Virus record (IMG/VR): IMGVR_UViG_3300042383_000523
Coordinates: 41,757 to 105,756 of that record
Origin: a virus
Length of the DNA stretch: 64,000 bases
Direction: 5' to 3' (one strand)
Part shown: one piece after another, positions 22,620 to 32,138 of the stretch
Numbering within the stretch: position 1 is the first letter of the stretch
How the letters are laid out: every line of letters begins with the position of its first letter
Program-made: the position numbers and the translations under genes
The notes under the pieces: model-generated
What the model was told of the DNA's origin: nothing
The model's input: only the letters and a program-made list of their open reading frames with translations
Databases searched by the model: none

Positions 22620-24968
22620 ATGAATTTATTACAAGAAATTAGAGGTTTTAATAATACTAAGGTAGATCCTACTATTATTAATGATGAACAATTAGATCAA
22701 ATAGTAATACATGCCTTAGATGTTATAGAAAGAGGTATAGAAGGAGATATAGTAGAATTTGGATGTTATGTAGGTGAATCAAGTAAATACTTAAGAAAAA
22801 CTTTAGATGAAACTAATTCAAATAAAGATCTTTATGTATATGATTCTTTTGAAGGATTACCTCCGTTATCTAAACATGAAGAAGGAATGGGTTGGAGACC
22901 TGGTACCTTAAATACTACAGAAGATGTTCTAATTAAAAACTTTAGAGACAATGGATTAAAACCTCCATACACGTGTAAAGGATGGTTTAAAGATGTCCCA
23001 GATTATAGAATCCCAGATAAAATATGTTTTGCCTTTTTAGATGGTGATTTTTATGATTCTATTTATGATAGTTTAACAAAAATTTACGATAAAGTTCAAG
23101 AAGGAGGATATATTTTATTCCATGATTATGAAAGAAATGATCTTCCTGGTGTAAGAGCAGCCATAGAAGATTTCTTAAGAGAAAGAGGAGAAGAATATAA
23201 CGTTTACACAGCTTGTGAGCAAGTAGGAGTTTTAAAAAAGAATAAAGCACAAAAAATACATATTCCACAAGTAGATGATACTAATAAAGAATTAACAGTA
23301 GTTACAGGATTATGGGATATTAATCGTGCAGGTAGAAGTTTCGATCATTATATTGAAAACTTTAATAAATTTTTAGAAATGCCTGTAAATATGTTTATTT
23401 ACGTTCCTAAAGATTTAGAACATTTAGTTTGGGAAAAACGTAGTAAATCAAACACCCATGTTAGAGTGTTTGAATTAGAAGATATTAAAAATAATTTTTA
23501 CCAACCATTTTGGGACAAAACTCAAGAAATCAGAACAAGCCCAGAGTGGCTTAACCAAGCAGGATGGTTAGCAGGTTCACCACAAGCATCAAATGAATGG
23601 TATAATCCAATTGTACAATCAAAAATGTTTATGCTCCACGATGCTAAAATATTAAATGTATTTGATACAGACTATTTCATATGGTTAGATGCTGGTATAA
23701 CAAATACAGTATATGAAAAATACTTTACAGATAATAAATGTTTAGATAAGTTAATACCACATTTAAATACATTCTTATTTTTAAGCTATCCATATCAAGC
23801 AAACAGTGAAATCCATGGATTTGATTTTAAAGCTATAAACAAATACGCTCGTGAAGAAGTAAAATATGTTTGTAGAGGTGGATTATTTGGTGGACATAAA
23901 GATTTCTTATCTCAAGCTAATGGAACTTATTATCATTTACTTCAAGATACATTAACATCTGGGTATATGGGAACTGAAGAATCATTATTTAGTGTAATGG
24001 CTCATTTAGAACCACACATCTATAGAAGATATGCTTTAGATGAAAATGGTCTTATAGTTAAATTTATTCAAGATTTAATGGAAGATAATGTAAGATTAGA
24101 AAATAATGGTGGTCGAGCTCATGTATTACCAAAAGGAGTATACAATCCAAATACCTCTAAAACATCATTATACATGTTAACATTCAACTTCCCAGAACAA
24201 ATAGAACACACTGTTGCTACTTGGGAAGCTAATTCACCTGATTGGATGTCTAAACCTAGAAAAATATTATTAGATAATTCAACTGATGAAAGTGCTAGAA
24301 TAAAAAATCAAGAATTAGCTGTAAAATATAATTTTGAATACATTCCTATGGAAGGAAATGTAGGTATAAATGGTGGTAGATTATTTGCTGCTAAACATTT
24401 CCAAGAATCAGATAGTGATTATTATTTCTTCTTTGAAGATGATATGGGATTACATTCAAACTCAGAACAAGGATTCTGTAGAAATGGATTTAAAAGTTAC
24501 ATTCCTGATCTATATAGAAAAGTACATGATATAATGGCTAAAGAGGATTTTGATTTCTTAAAATTATCATTTACTGAAGTTTATATGGATAACAACATTC
24601 AAGTATCATGGTATAATGTGCCTCAATCTGTTAGAACATACATGTGGCCTGATTATGATCAATTACCAATCTCAGGATTAGACCCATATGCACCTAGAAC
24701 TAAATTTGATAAAATAGATGTCCATAATGAATTATCTTACATCTCAGGAGAAATATATTATGCTAACTGGCCTATGATTGTAAGTAAAAAAGGTAATCAA
24801 AAAATGTTCTTAGATACTCAATGGGAACATCCATTTGAACAAACTTGGATGTCATACATGTTCCAAGAAACAGTTAAAGGAAATATAAAACCAGCAGTAT
24901 TATTAGCGTCACCTGTACTTCATAATAGAATAGTATATTATAAACCTGAAGAAAGACGTGAGAATTAA
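22620..24968 (+). CDS. Three-domain TylF-type methyltransferase / HtrL-like / GT2 fusion
   Basis: 782 residues from the ATG at 22620; an earlier in-frame ATG at 22557 lies inside the carbamoyltransferase gene. Residues about 1-220 match TylF/macrocin O-methyltransferases (GDIVEFGCYVGESS, VYDSFEGLPP, FAFLDGDFYDS, LFHDYE). About 223-500 match HtrL/WlaTC glycan proteins (ELTVVTGLWDINRAGRS, YFIWLDAGITN). About 516-782 are a family 2 glycosyltransferase (DSDYYFFFEDDMG with an acidic metal site). One chain could therefore methylate and extend the same glycan. Confidence 0.82.
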   Translation: MNLLQEIRGFNNTKVDPTIINDEQLDQIVIHALDVIERGIEGDIVEFGCYVGESSKYLRKTLDETNSNKDLYVYDSFEGLPPLSKHEEGMGWRPGTLNTTEDVLIKNFRDNGLKPPYTCKGWFKDVPDYRIPDKICFAFLDGDFYDSIYDSLTKIYDKVQEGGYILFHDYERNDLPGVRAAIEDFLRERGEEYNVYTACEQVGVLKKNKAQKIHIPQVDDTNKELTVVTGLWDINRAGRSFDHYIENFNKFLEMPVNMFIYVPKDLEHLVWEKRSKSNTHVRVFELEDIKNNFYQPFWDKTQEIRTSPEWLNQAGWLAGSPQASNEWYNPIVQSKMFMLHDAKILNVFDTDYFIWLDAGITNTVYEKYFTDNKCLDKLIPHLNTFLFLSYPYQANSEIHGFDFKAINKYAREEVKYVCRGGLFGGHKDFLSQANGTYYHLLQDTLTSGYMGTEESLFSVMAHLEPHIYRRYALDENGLIVKFIQDLMEDNVRLENNGGRAHVLPKGVYNPNTSKTSLYMLTFNFPEQIEHTVATWEANSPDWMSKPRKILLDNSTDESARIKNQELAVKYNFEYIPMEGNVGINGGRLFAAKHFQESDSDYYFFFEDDMGLHSNSEQGFCRNGFKSYIPDLYRKVHDIMAKEDFDFLKLSFTEVYMDNNIQVSWYNVPQSVRTYMWPDYDQLPISGLDPYAPRTKFDKIDVHNELSYISGEIYYANWPMIVSKKGNQKMFLDTQWEHPFEQTWMSYMFQETVKGNIKPAVLLASPVLHNRIVYYKPEERREN

Positions 24969-25003
24969 ATAAAGGGTTATTATATTTACAAAAAATTAAA
25001 GTT

Positions 25004-27589
25004 ATGTACCAAAGTATCTATTATAATAGAACTACTAAACAATATCATGTGCGCGACGATAAAAAGGGATGGGTTACCTTCCCTTATCGTGCTACATGTT
25101 ATGTACCCGATGATGGAGGTGAATATAAAACATTAGACGGACAACGTGTATCTCCTACACTACAGTATGGATATAAAGATCCAAATGTATTTGAAAGTGA
25201 TGTTGACAAATATACTAGAGTATTAGTTGATGCTTATTACACTTCTGATGATGTTCCTTCTTATCAAAATATAGTTTATTTAGATATTGAGTGTGAAATA
25301 GCAGGAGCACTTACTCAAGATAGTGTTCGTGATCCTCAAGGTAAAATAACTTCTATTGCTGTATATGATAATACTACTAAAGAGTACTACTGTTATGTAT
25401 TAGATGAAGCTAAAAAATTACCATCATCAAAAACAGATAACAAACATATTATATCTTGTACATCTGAAAAAGACTTATTATCCCAATTTCTTGATAAATG
25501 GGAAGAATTAGACCCAACAATTATATCTGGTTGGAACAGCGAATTCTTCGATATACCGTACTTATATCATAGAATTGCCAAGGTATTGGGAAAAACAGAG
25601 GCCGTGCGTTTATCGCCGTTAAAACAAGTAGATAGCAACGAATTTTTAGGGGTTAAAACAACAACTATAGCTGGTTTAAATCATCTAGATTATATGTTAC
25701 TATTTAAAAAATATGTAACAACCCAAGAACCATCTTATGCTTTAGGAAATATAGGTACTAAATATGTTAACTTAGGAAAAATAGAATACTTAGGTTCACT
25801 TGATAAATTATTTCAAGAAGATGTTCAAAAATTCATTGATTATAACATTCGGGATGTTGAAATTATAATTGAATTAGAGAAAAAACTTAAATTCATTGAT
25901 TTAACAGTTACAGTATGTCATTTATGTCATACCCCTTATAATCAGGTGTATATGTCAACTATGCTGAATGAAGGCGCTATTTTAACTTATTTAAAACGTA
26001 AAGGGATAGTTTCACCAAATAAACCTACAACTTATAATCCTTCATTAAGAGATATTAAAGAAGAATATGCTGGTGGTTATTTAAAAGATCCTGTACCTGG
26101 TTTGTATGAATGGGTTATTGACTTAGATTTCACATCATTATATCCTTCTATTATTAGATCCCTAAACATGGGTATTGAAACCTTAGTAGGTCGTATTGTA
26201 AATAGAGACAAATATGACAACCAGTGGTCACTAAAAGAATTAAAACTATTAAACCCAGAAATGGATCTTACTATTGAAAAAGTAAACGAAAATAAAAGCA
26301 TTACTCGATCAACTGTAAAAGTAAGTAAAATAATAAAGTTTATCGAACAAGGAAACTACATAATATCTGCACCTGGTGTCATTTTTAGAAAAGATAAAGA
26401 AAGTGTAGTATGTGAAATATTAACTGACTGGTTTAATAAGAGAAGTGAGTATAAAGCATTAATGAAAGATGCATTCAAAGTTAAAAAAGATCCAATATTA
26501 GGGGATTTCTATAATAGACGCCAACATGCCTATAAAATTAAATTAAATGATGTTTATGGATGTTATGCTATTAATGGTTGGAGATACACGGATGGTCATA
26601 AATTTATATCAAAAGCTATTACACTTACAGGACAACGCTTAATTCAAGAATCTATTAAACATGTTAATAAATGGATGAACAACCAAATTAATACAGAAGG
26701 TATAGATTACATTGTAACATCCGATACAGATTCACTTTTTATTCAAGTTAAAGATTTACTTAGACAAAGATATCCTGATCTAGATTTAAACAATAGAGAA
26801 GAAACAGTTAAGTATGTTTTAGAAATTGCTACTGAAGTACAACAAATTGCAAATGATAATTTACATGGTTTAGTAGTTGAATTATTTAATCTACATGATA
26901 GAGAACATTATTTTGATCTAAAACAAGAAGTTGTACTTGAACGAGGATACTTTGCAGGTAAAAGACGTTATGCCCAATTCATTGTAAATAAAGAAGGTGT
27001 TCCTGTAGAAGAACTAGATATTAAGGGATTAGATTTAATGAAGTCAAACTTCCCACCGTATTTTAGAAACTTTAGTAAGCAACTTCTTCAAGATATAATG
27101 TTTGGAAAACCTAAACCAGACATAGATAAACAGATATTAGCATTTAGAGAAAGTATAGACACTGTAGATTGGAGATTATTATTAAAACCTACAGGTTTAA
27201 AAAACATAGGAGGGTATATTGCCTCTCCTCCCAAAGCAGGTGAAATATTCTCTAAATTAGGATTAAAATGCCCAATTAATACCAAATCAGCTATATATTA
27301 TAATGATATATTACGTTTTAAAAAACTAGATAAACAATACAATACATTCCAGATAGGGGATAAAATGTTTATAGCTTATTTAAAAGATAATCCTTATAAT
27401 ATAGAAGTTATAGGGTTTAATGGGTATGATGATCCTCCATTTATTACAGAATTTATAGAAAAATACCTAGACAAAACACAGTTATTCGATTCTGTGTTAA
27501 GGAATAAATTAGAAAGTTTATATGATGATTTAAAATGGGGTAAACCTATCTTTAATAGCAATATAAATAAATTCTTTAAATTTGGATAA
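25004..27589 (+). CDS. Family B DNA polymerase (T4 gp43-like)
   Basis: 861 residues. Exonuclease motifs: YLDIECEI (Exo I) and DYNIRDVEIIIELE (Exo III). Polymerase motifs: DLDFTSLYPSIIRSLNMG (motif A), KIKLNDVYGCYAING (motif B) and TSDTDSLFI (motif C). It is the replicative polymerase and heads a block with clamp and clamp loader, the T4 arrangement. Confidence 0.97.
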   Translation: MYQSIYYNRTTKQYHVRDDKKGWVTFPYRATCYVPDDGGEYKTLDGQRVSPTLQYGYKDPNVFESDVDKYTRVLVDAYYTSDDVPSYQNIVYLDIECEIAGALTQDSVRDPQGKITSIAVYDNTTKEYYCYVLDEAKKLPSSKTDNKHIISCTSEKDLLSQFLDKWEELDPTIISGWNSEFFDIPYLYHRIAKVLGKTEAVRLSPLKQVDSNEFLGVKTTTIAGLNHLDYMLLFKKYVTTQEPSYALGNIGTKYVNLGKIEYLGSLDKLFQEDVQKFIDYNIRDVEIIIELEKKLKFIDLTVTVCHLCHTPYNQVYMSTMLNEGAILTYLKRKGIVSPNKPTTYNPSLRDIKEEYAGGYLKDPVPGLYEWVIDLDFTSLYPSIIRSLNMGIETLVGRIVNRDKYDNQWSLKELKLLNPEMDLTIEKVNENKSITRSTVKVSKIIKFIEQGNYIISAPGVIFRKDKESVVCEILTDWFNKRSEYKALMKDAFKVKKDPILGDFYNRRQHAYKIKLNDVYGCYAINGWRYTDGHKFISKAITLTGQRLIQESIKHVNKWMNNQINTEGIDYIVTSDTDSLFIQVKDLLRQRYPDLDLNNREETVKYVLEIATEVQQIANDNLHGLVVELFNLHDREHYFDLKQEVVLERGYFAGKRRYAQFIVNKEGVPVEELDIKGLDLMKSNFPPYFRNFSKQLLQDIMFGKPKPDIDKQILAFRESIDTVDWRLLLKPTGLKNIGGYIASPPKAGEIFSKLGLKCPINTKSAIYYNDILRFKKLDKQYNTFQIGDKMFIAYLKDNPYNIEVIGFNGYDDPPFITEFIEKYLDKTQLFDSVLRNKLESLYDDLKWGKPIFNSNINKFFKFG

Positions 27590-27613
27590 CCAAAAAATAA
27601 TTATTATATTTAA
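27582..27613 (+). promoter_or_regulatory. Bacteroidota-type promoter (TTG-N20-TATATTTAA)
   Basis: TTG 27582-27584 lies in the last codons of the polymerase gene, with a 20-nt spacer and TATATTTAA at 27605-27613. The clamp ATG is at 27617, so the leader would be very short. Confidence 0.65.
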
Positions 27614-27616
27614 AAT

Positions 27617-28354
27617 ATGATTCAAAAATTAGACTTAGTAGCAAGTATTGAAAAATATTACCTTGGAGGTATTATTGAAAGCGTTAAATGGAATGTATCT
27701 GAAGGTAAATTGCATACAAATTTTGTATCTCCTTATCAAGATTTAGTAGGACACATAGAATGTAATCTTAATATAGAAGACGGAACTATAGGTATATTTA
27801 ATACTAGTGCTTTACTAAAAATGTTAAGTATATTAGAACATGATATACTAGTTAATGTTGAAACAACTCACAAAGTTCCAACTAGATTACTTATTGAAGA
27901 TTCTAACTTTTCACTTCAATATACTTTAGCTGATCCTTATATTATTCCACCATCTCCATCAATCGATGAACCTGAATATGACACTGAATTTGATATTGAT
28001 GCTGAGTTTATTCTTAGATTTACTAAAGCTAAAAATGCTTTAGGTTCTAATACTAAAGACATAGTACGAATAACTAATTTTATTCATGAAGATGGAGTTA
28101 AACAAGCTAAATTTATATTAGGGGATCCTACATCTCATTCTAACAAAGTAGAATTTACATGTGATGCTACTTATAAAGTATTTCATAAAGAATTACTTAC
28201 ATTCAATTCATCTCATATAAAAGAGATACTATCAGTAAATAAAGAAAATATTCAAAGTGCTAAAGGATACATCAGTATGCAAGGATTACTTAAATTAGAA
28301 TTTATTACAGAAACAGGAAAAGCAGTATATTATTTACCTGAATTAAAATTTTAA
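27617..28354 (+). CDS. Sliding clamp (T4 gp45-like)
   Basis: 245 residues. The NLNIEDGTIGIFNTSALLKMLSIL stretch and the EFDIDAEFILRFTKAKNAL inter-domain stretch match gp45-type processivity clamps, with the expected length (T4 gp45 is 228 aa). It tethers the polymerase and, in T4, also helps late transcription. It is followed by chaperone genes rather than directly by the loader. Confidence 0.85.
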   Translation: MIQKLDLVASIEKYYLGGIIESVKWNVSEGKLHTNFVSPYQDLVGHIECNLNIEDGTIGIFNTSALLKMLSILEHDILVNVETTHKVPTRLLIEDSNFSLQYTLADPYIIPPSPSIDEPEYDTEFDIDAEFILRFTKAKNALGSNTKDIVRITNFIHEDGVKQAKFILGDPTSHSNKVEFTCDATYKVFHKELLTFNSSHIKEILSVNKENIQSAKGYISMQGLLKLEFITETGKAVYYLPELKF

Positions 28355-28375
28355 TATATTTATAATAAACAAAAG

Positions 28376-28859
28376 ACTTTAGGGCAATACAGTTTTTAAA
28401 TTATTAACGCGATCTTAGGACGCACAAAACGTAAATCAAAATGAGTACACAATTCAACGAATGGGACATCCTATTTCACAATTTCTTCTTTCCGTCAAGC
28501 GGATTCGGATCAGCATCCACAACCAAACAACCACACCCATTAAACATCTATTATGACGAAACAGGCCTTCACTTTGAAGTAGCATGTACTGGTCTAACTA
28601 AAGATGATGTTAAAGTAGATATCGAAGATGATATCTTAAAAATCAGTTATGATAAACCTGAAGAAGATCTACATCCTGGAACTATCCATAGAAGTTTATC
28701 TAAAAAATCCTTTAATTTAGGTTATAAAATTTCAAGCAAATACGATTTAAGTAAATCTGATGGTAAACTAGAAAATGGTTTACTAACGATCTTTATTCCT
28801 ATTACTGAAAAAGCTAAACCTAAAACTATTAAAATCAAGTAAAAATATTGCCCTAAAGT
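28376..28859. repeat. Perfect 14-nt inverted repeat enclosing hsp20
   Basis: ACTTTAGGGCAATA at 28376-28389 and its exact reverse complement at 28846-28859 flank the hsp20 gene (28441-28842). The arms are GC-rich for this genome. No T run follows the right arm, so it is not an ordinary terminator. Confidence 0.8.
28441..28842 (+). CDS. Small heat-shock protein Hsp20
   Basis: 133 residues with an alpha-crystallin domain: NIYYDETGLHFEVACTGLTKDDVKVDIEDDILKIS, followed by the usual late GLLTIFIPI strand and a Lys-rich tail. It is an ATP-independent holdase that would keep virion or replication proteins soluble. It is encoded just before groES/groEL and enclosed by the 14-nt inverted repeat. Confidence 0.9.
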   Translation: MSTQFNEWDILFHNFFFPSSGFGSASTTKQPHPLNIYYDETGLHFEVACTGLTKDDVKVDIEDDILKISYDKPEEDLHPGTIHRSLSKKSFNLGYKISSKYDLSKSDGKLENGLLTIFIPITEKAKPKTIKIK

Positions 28860-28894
28860 TAGGTTTTTCCAAGAATATTTTATATATTACAGTT

Positions 28895-29074
28895 ATGAAT
28901 CAGATAATTAAAATAAATGACGAATTATTTTTAGTAAAGCGCATTACCGGCGAACATTACGGGCGATTTGCCCATTTATGGAACGAATTGTCTCCCACTA
29001 ACAAAGTATTTAAAAAAGATAACCAAATGTACTTTTGTGAAGTGATAGAAGAGGCAAACATTGTAGAAAATTAA
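28895..29074 (+). CDS. Small hypothetical protein (59 aa)
   Basis: 59 residues between hsp20 and groES, starting at ATG 28895 in the typical ...AGTTATG context. It reads MNQIIKINDELFLVKRITGE... and probably folds as a small beta barrel. No family recognised. Confidence 0.55.
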   Translation: MNQIIKINDELFLVKRITGEHYGRFAHLWNELSPTNKVFKKDNQMYFCEVIEEANIVEN

Positions 29075-29099
29075 TATTAATATTTAAACCAAGAAGTTT

Positions 29100-29390
29100 A
29101 TGATCAAAGCCGTTTGGGACGCCATTATTGTAAAGGTGGACGAAAAAGCAGAAAAAATGCATGGTAAGTTTATTATCCCTGACTTATCTCAAGAAAAAGC
29201 AATTATAGGGAATGTTATTGATGTTGGGCCTGGAAGATGGAACAACGCTGGAGATGCTCTTATACCTATGTCTTTTAAAGTAGGAGATAGAGTAGTATTG
29301 CCTCAAGTAGGACCTACTAAATTAGAATGGGATGGTGTAGAATACATCGCCGTTTCTGAAGCACAAGTATTAGCATTAATTGTAGAATAA
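29100..29390 (+). CDS. groES: GroES co-chaperonin
   Basis: 96 residues. The N-terminal strand AVWDAIIVKVDEKAEK contains the mobile-loop region, and IGNVIDVGPGRW and FKVGDRVVLPQVG match GroES. It caps the GroEL-like protein encoded 9 nt downstream. Length equals bacterial GroES, longer than most phage-adapted caps would need. Confidence 0.9.
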   Translation: MIKAVWDAIIVKVDEKAEKMHGKFIIPDLSQEKAIIGNVIDVGPGRWNNAGDALIPMSFKVGDRVVLPQVGPTKLEWDGVEYIAVSEAQVLALIVE

Positions 29391-29398
29391 AATTAAAT

Positions 29399-31030
29399 AT
29401 GAAAACAGCTTTTAATCAAGACGTAAAAGAAAAATTAGCTAAAGGAATTAAAACAGTAGCAGATGCTGTTGGTTCTACTTTAGGTCCATATGGACGAAAT
29501 GTATTGTTTATCGATGAATTTGGAGGTGTACGTAGCACAAAAGATGGTGTCACTGTAGCAAAAGAGCTAAAAGAGCTTGAAGATCCTCTTGAAAACATGG
29601 GAGCACAAACAGTAAAACAAGCATCTATTAAAACAGCAGAAAAAGCTGGGGATGGTACTACAACTTCAACTGTAATAGCAAATGAATTAATACAAAAAGC
29701 ATTTAGTAGTATTACACCAAATACAAATGTTGTATTAGTTAAAAAAGGAATTGAAGCAGCTATGACAGAAATCGTTTCTGGTTTAAAACAAATCAAACGT
29801 GAGATTAGCTCTGAAGAACAAATCAGACAAGTAGCAACTATATCAGCTAATAATGATGAAGAATTAGGAACATTAGTAGCAGAAGCTATGAATTTAGTAG
29901 GACAAGACGGTGTTGTAACTGTTGAGGAATCTAAAACGGGTGAAACTTCATTAGAAACAGTAGAAGGTATCCAATTTGATAGAGGATACAAATCGATGTA
30001 TTTCGTTACAGACAATAACTCAATGTCTTCAACCCTACAAGACCCAGTAATTTTAATATATGATGGTCGATTAGTAGCAGTTAAAGAATTACTTCCGATT
30101 CTTGAAGGTGCTTCTCAAGCAGATAGTTCATTATTAATTATTGCTGAAGATATTGATGGTGAAGCTTTATCTACATTAATTGTAAATAAAATGAGAGGTT
30201 TATTAAAAGTAGTAGCTGTAAAAGCTCCTGACTTTGGAGATAGACGTACTGCCGTTTTAGAAGATATTGCTACTGTAACTGGAGGTACTGTTGTATCACC
30301 TGAAAAAGGAATGAAACTAGATAGATTCAATTCAGATTGGTTTGGTAAAGCACGTGTTGCAACTGTAACTAAAGATACTACTACAATTGTAGATGGTACT
30401 GGAGCTACAGGTGATATTGAAAACAGAGTAGCTGAATTAAAAGAACAAATTGGAAAAGCAACATCATCATTTGAAAAAGAACACTTACAAGAGCGTTTAG
30501 GTAAATTAGTAGGTGGTGTAGCTGTAATCAATATTGGTGGTGCTACTGAAACTGAAATTAAAGAGAAAAAAGACCGTATTGATGATGCTTTACAAGCAAC
30601 AAAAGCAGCTCTAGAAGAAGGATTATTACCTGGAGGAGGAATTGCTTTACTTGAAGCTAGAGAAGGTATTACTCAAACTAAAACAGATAATGCCGATTTT
30701 AATTTAGGAAAAAGAATAGCATATGCTGCTTGTGGTGCTCCATTCTTAAAAATTCTTACAAATGCTGGTATTGAAACTACAGGAGAAATTATCTTTGCTC
30801 TTCGCAAAGCCAGAGAGGATAACCCAGAAAAAGGTCGTACATTTGGATATGATATAAAAACAGAAACTGTAACAGATATGTTTGATGCCGGGATTATTGA
30901 TCCTATGAAAGTAGTTAGAACTGCTTTATCAAACGCCGTATCAGTAGCAGGAACTATTTTACTAACTGAGTGTGCAATTTATAACGAACCTAAAAAAGAC
31001 AAAGATGATCAACAACAGTTTATGGGTTGA
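29399..31030 (+). CDS. groEL: GroEL chaperonin
   Basis: 543 residues, full length. LGPYGRNVLFIDEFGG, TKDGVTVAKEL, the nucleotide motif GDGTTTSTVIANEL, VEESKTGETSLETVEGIQFDRGY and LLPGGGIALLEARE are all present. The C-terminus is charged (KKDKDDQQQFMG) instead of the GGM repeat. A full groES-groEL pair in a phage is uncommon and may be needed to fold a large or modified virion protein. Confidence 0.95.
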   Translation: MKTAFNQDVKEKLAKGIKTVADAVGSTLGPYGRNVLFIDEFGGVRSTKDGVTVAKELKELEDPLENMGAQTVKQASIKTAEKAGDGTTTSTVIANELIQKAFSSITPNTNVVLVKKGIEAAMTEIVSGLKQIKREISSEEQIRQVATISANNDEELGTLVAEAMNLVGQDGVVTVEESKTGETSLETVEGIQFDRGYKSMYFVTDNNSMSSTLQDPVILIYDGRLVAVKELLPILEGASQADSSLLIIAEDIDGEALSTLIVNKMRGLLKVVAVKAPDFGDRRTAVLEDIATVTGGTVVSPEKGMKLDRFNSDWFGKARVATVTKDTTTIVDGTGATGDIENRVAELKEQIGKATSSFEKEHLQERLGKLVGGVAVINIGGATETEIKEKKDRIDDALQATKAALEEGLLPGGGIALLEAREGITQTKTDNADFNLGKRIAYAACGAPFLKILTNAGIETTGEIIFALRKAREDNPEKGRTFGYDIKTETVTDMFDAGIIDPMKVVRTALSNAVSVAGTILLTECAIYNEPKKDKDDQQQFMG

Positions 31031-31916
31031 GAAATATCGTAGTCAAACATTAGATACATACGTGGGGAATGAAGGCATTAAAGCCTTCATCTCCAAATGT
31101 ATCACAAAAAACGATATACCTCATTTATTACTTTATGGTAAAGCCGGAACCGGTAAAACTACTTTAGCTAAATTAATTACTAAAAACATCAAATGTGATG
31201 TAATGTATATTAACGCGTCTGATGAAAGAGGTATTGATACTATTAGAGATAAAATTGTAGATTTTGCCTCTGTAAATAGTTTTAATCCAATTAAGGTTAT
31301 TATACTAGATGAAGCAGATTATATAACGTCTCAAGCTCAAGCAGCTTTAAGAAATGTTATGGAAACATACTCAGCTAAAACTAGATTTATATTAACAGCA
31401 AACTATGCTGAACGTATAATTGAGCCATTAAAAAGTAGATGTCAAGCATTTCATATTGAACCACCTGCAAAGGGGGAAGTTGCAAAACATCTAGCCGGGA
31501 TTTTAGATCAAGAAAATGTAACATATGAATTATCAACATTAGCTAGTTTAGTAAAAGCATATTATCCTGACATTAGAAAAATAATAAATGCATCTCAACA
31601 ATCTGTAGATGAAAATAATAATTTAAATCCTAATGCTTTAATTGCTGATGTAGAAAATACATTAAATAATGTTATTCAACATTTAAAATCATCAAATAAA
31701 CAAAGTTGGGCTGATATACGTCAAACTGTAGTAAACGACGATATAAACGATTTTATTCCTTTATTCACGGGACTATATGAAAGAGCATCTGAATTCAGTA
31801 ACTCACCAGCAGATGTATCAATTCACGCTGCTCAGTACATGTGGCAAAATAATTCAATTGCTGATCGTGAATTGAATTTTATGGCTTTTATTTCACAACT
31901 TTTAAAAATTAAATAA
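31005..31916 (+). CDS. Clamp loader large subunit (T4 gp44-like, AAA+)
   Basis: 303 residues from ATG 31005, overlapping the groEL end by 26 nt; a longer frame from 30972 would overlap further. LWVEKYRSQTLDTYVGN opens the clamp-loader family, then Walker A GKAGTGKTT, Walker B VIILDEADY and the sensor LKSRCQAF with the arginine-finger SRC. It loads the gp45-like clamp. Confidence 0.93.
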   Translation: MINNSLWVEKYRSQTLDTYVGNEGIKAFISKCITKNDIPHLLLYGKAGTGKTTLAKLITKNIKCDVMYINASDERGIDTIRDKIVDFASVNSFNPIKVIILDEADYITSQAQAALRNVMETYSAKTRFILTANYAERIIEPLKSRCQAFHIEPPAKGEVAKHLAGILDQENVTYELSTLASLVKAYYPDIRKIINASQQSVDENNNLNPNALIADVENTLNNVIQHLKSSNKQSWADIRQTVVNDDINDFIPLFTGLYERASEFSNSPADVSIHAAQYMWQNNSIADRELNFMAFISQLLKIK

Positions 31917-32138
31917 ATGAACCAAAAAGAATTAAACATGAATGTATCTTTACAAGATACTACACCTATTACTTGTGATGAATGTGGTCATGAAGTGTTT
32001 ATAGAAGGCGTTATACTGCGTCAAGTATCAAAATTCCTAACAGGTACTGCACAAAATGCTTTAATGCCTATACCTGTATTTACTTGCGCTAAATGTGGAC
32101 ATGTAAATGAACATTTTATGCCTAAAGATAAAGAATAA
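31917..32138 (+). CDS. Zinc-ribbon hypothetical protein
   Basis: 73 residues with two Cys pairs, CDEC near 20 and CAKC near 58, framing a beta-rich core (GVILRQVSKFLTG). Probably a zinc ribbon. It lies between the two clamp-loader genes and is coupled to gp62 by TAATG, so it may work with the replisome. Confidence 0.7.
   Translation: MNQKELNMNVSLQDTTPITCDECGHEVFIEGVILRQVSKFLTGTAQNALMPIPVFTCAKCGHVNEHFMPKDKE

Noticed and set aside
24966-25003. Promoter before the DNA polymerase gene (TATATTTAC at about 24980)
   Set aside because: A good -7-like box exists but no TTG lies 20 nt upstream, so it does not meet the pattern used for the other twelve.
28360-28440. CIRCE-type heat-shock operator before hsp20
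   Set aside because: The TTAGCACTC-N9-GAGTGCTAA pattern is absent; the inverted repeat present flanks the gene rather than forming one operator.
29416-30531. Long reverse-strand frames opposite groEL (199 and 138 codons)
   Set aside because: Shadows of the groEL coding frame; Ser/Thr/Pro-rich translation with no motif.
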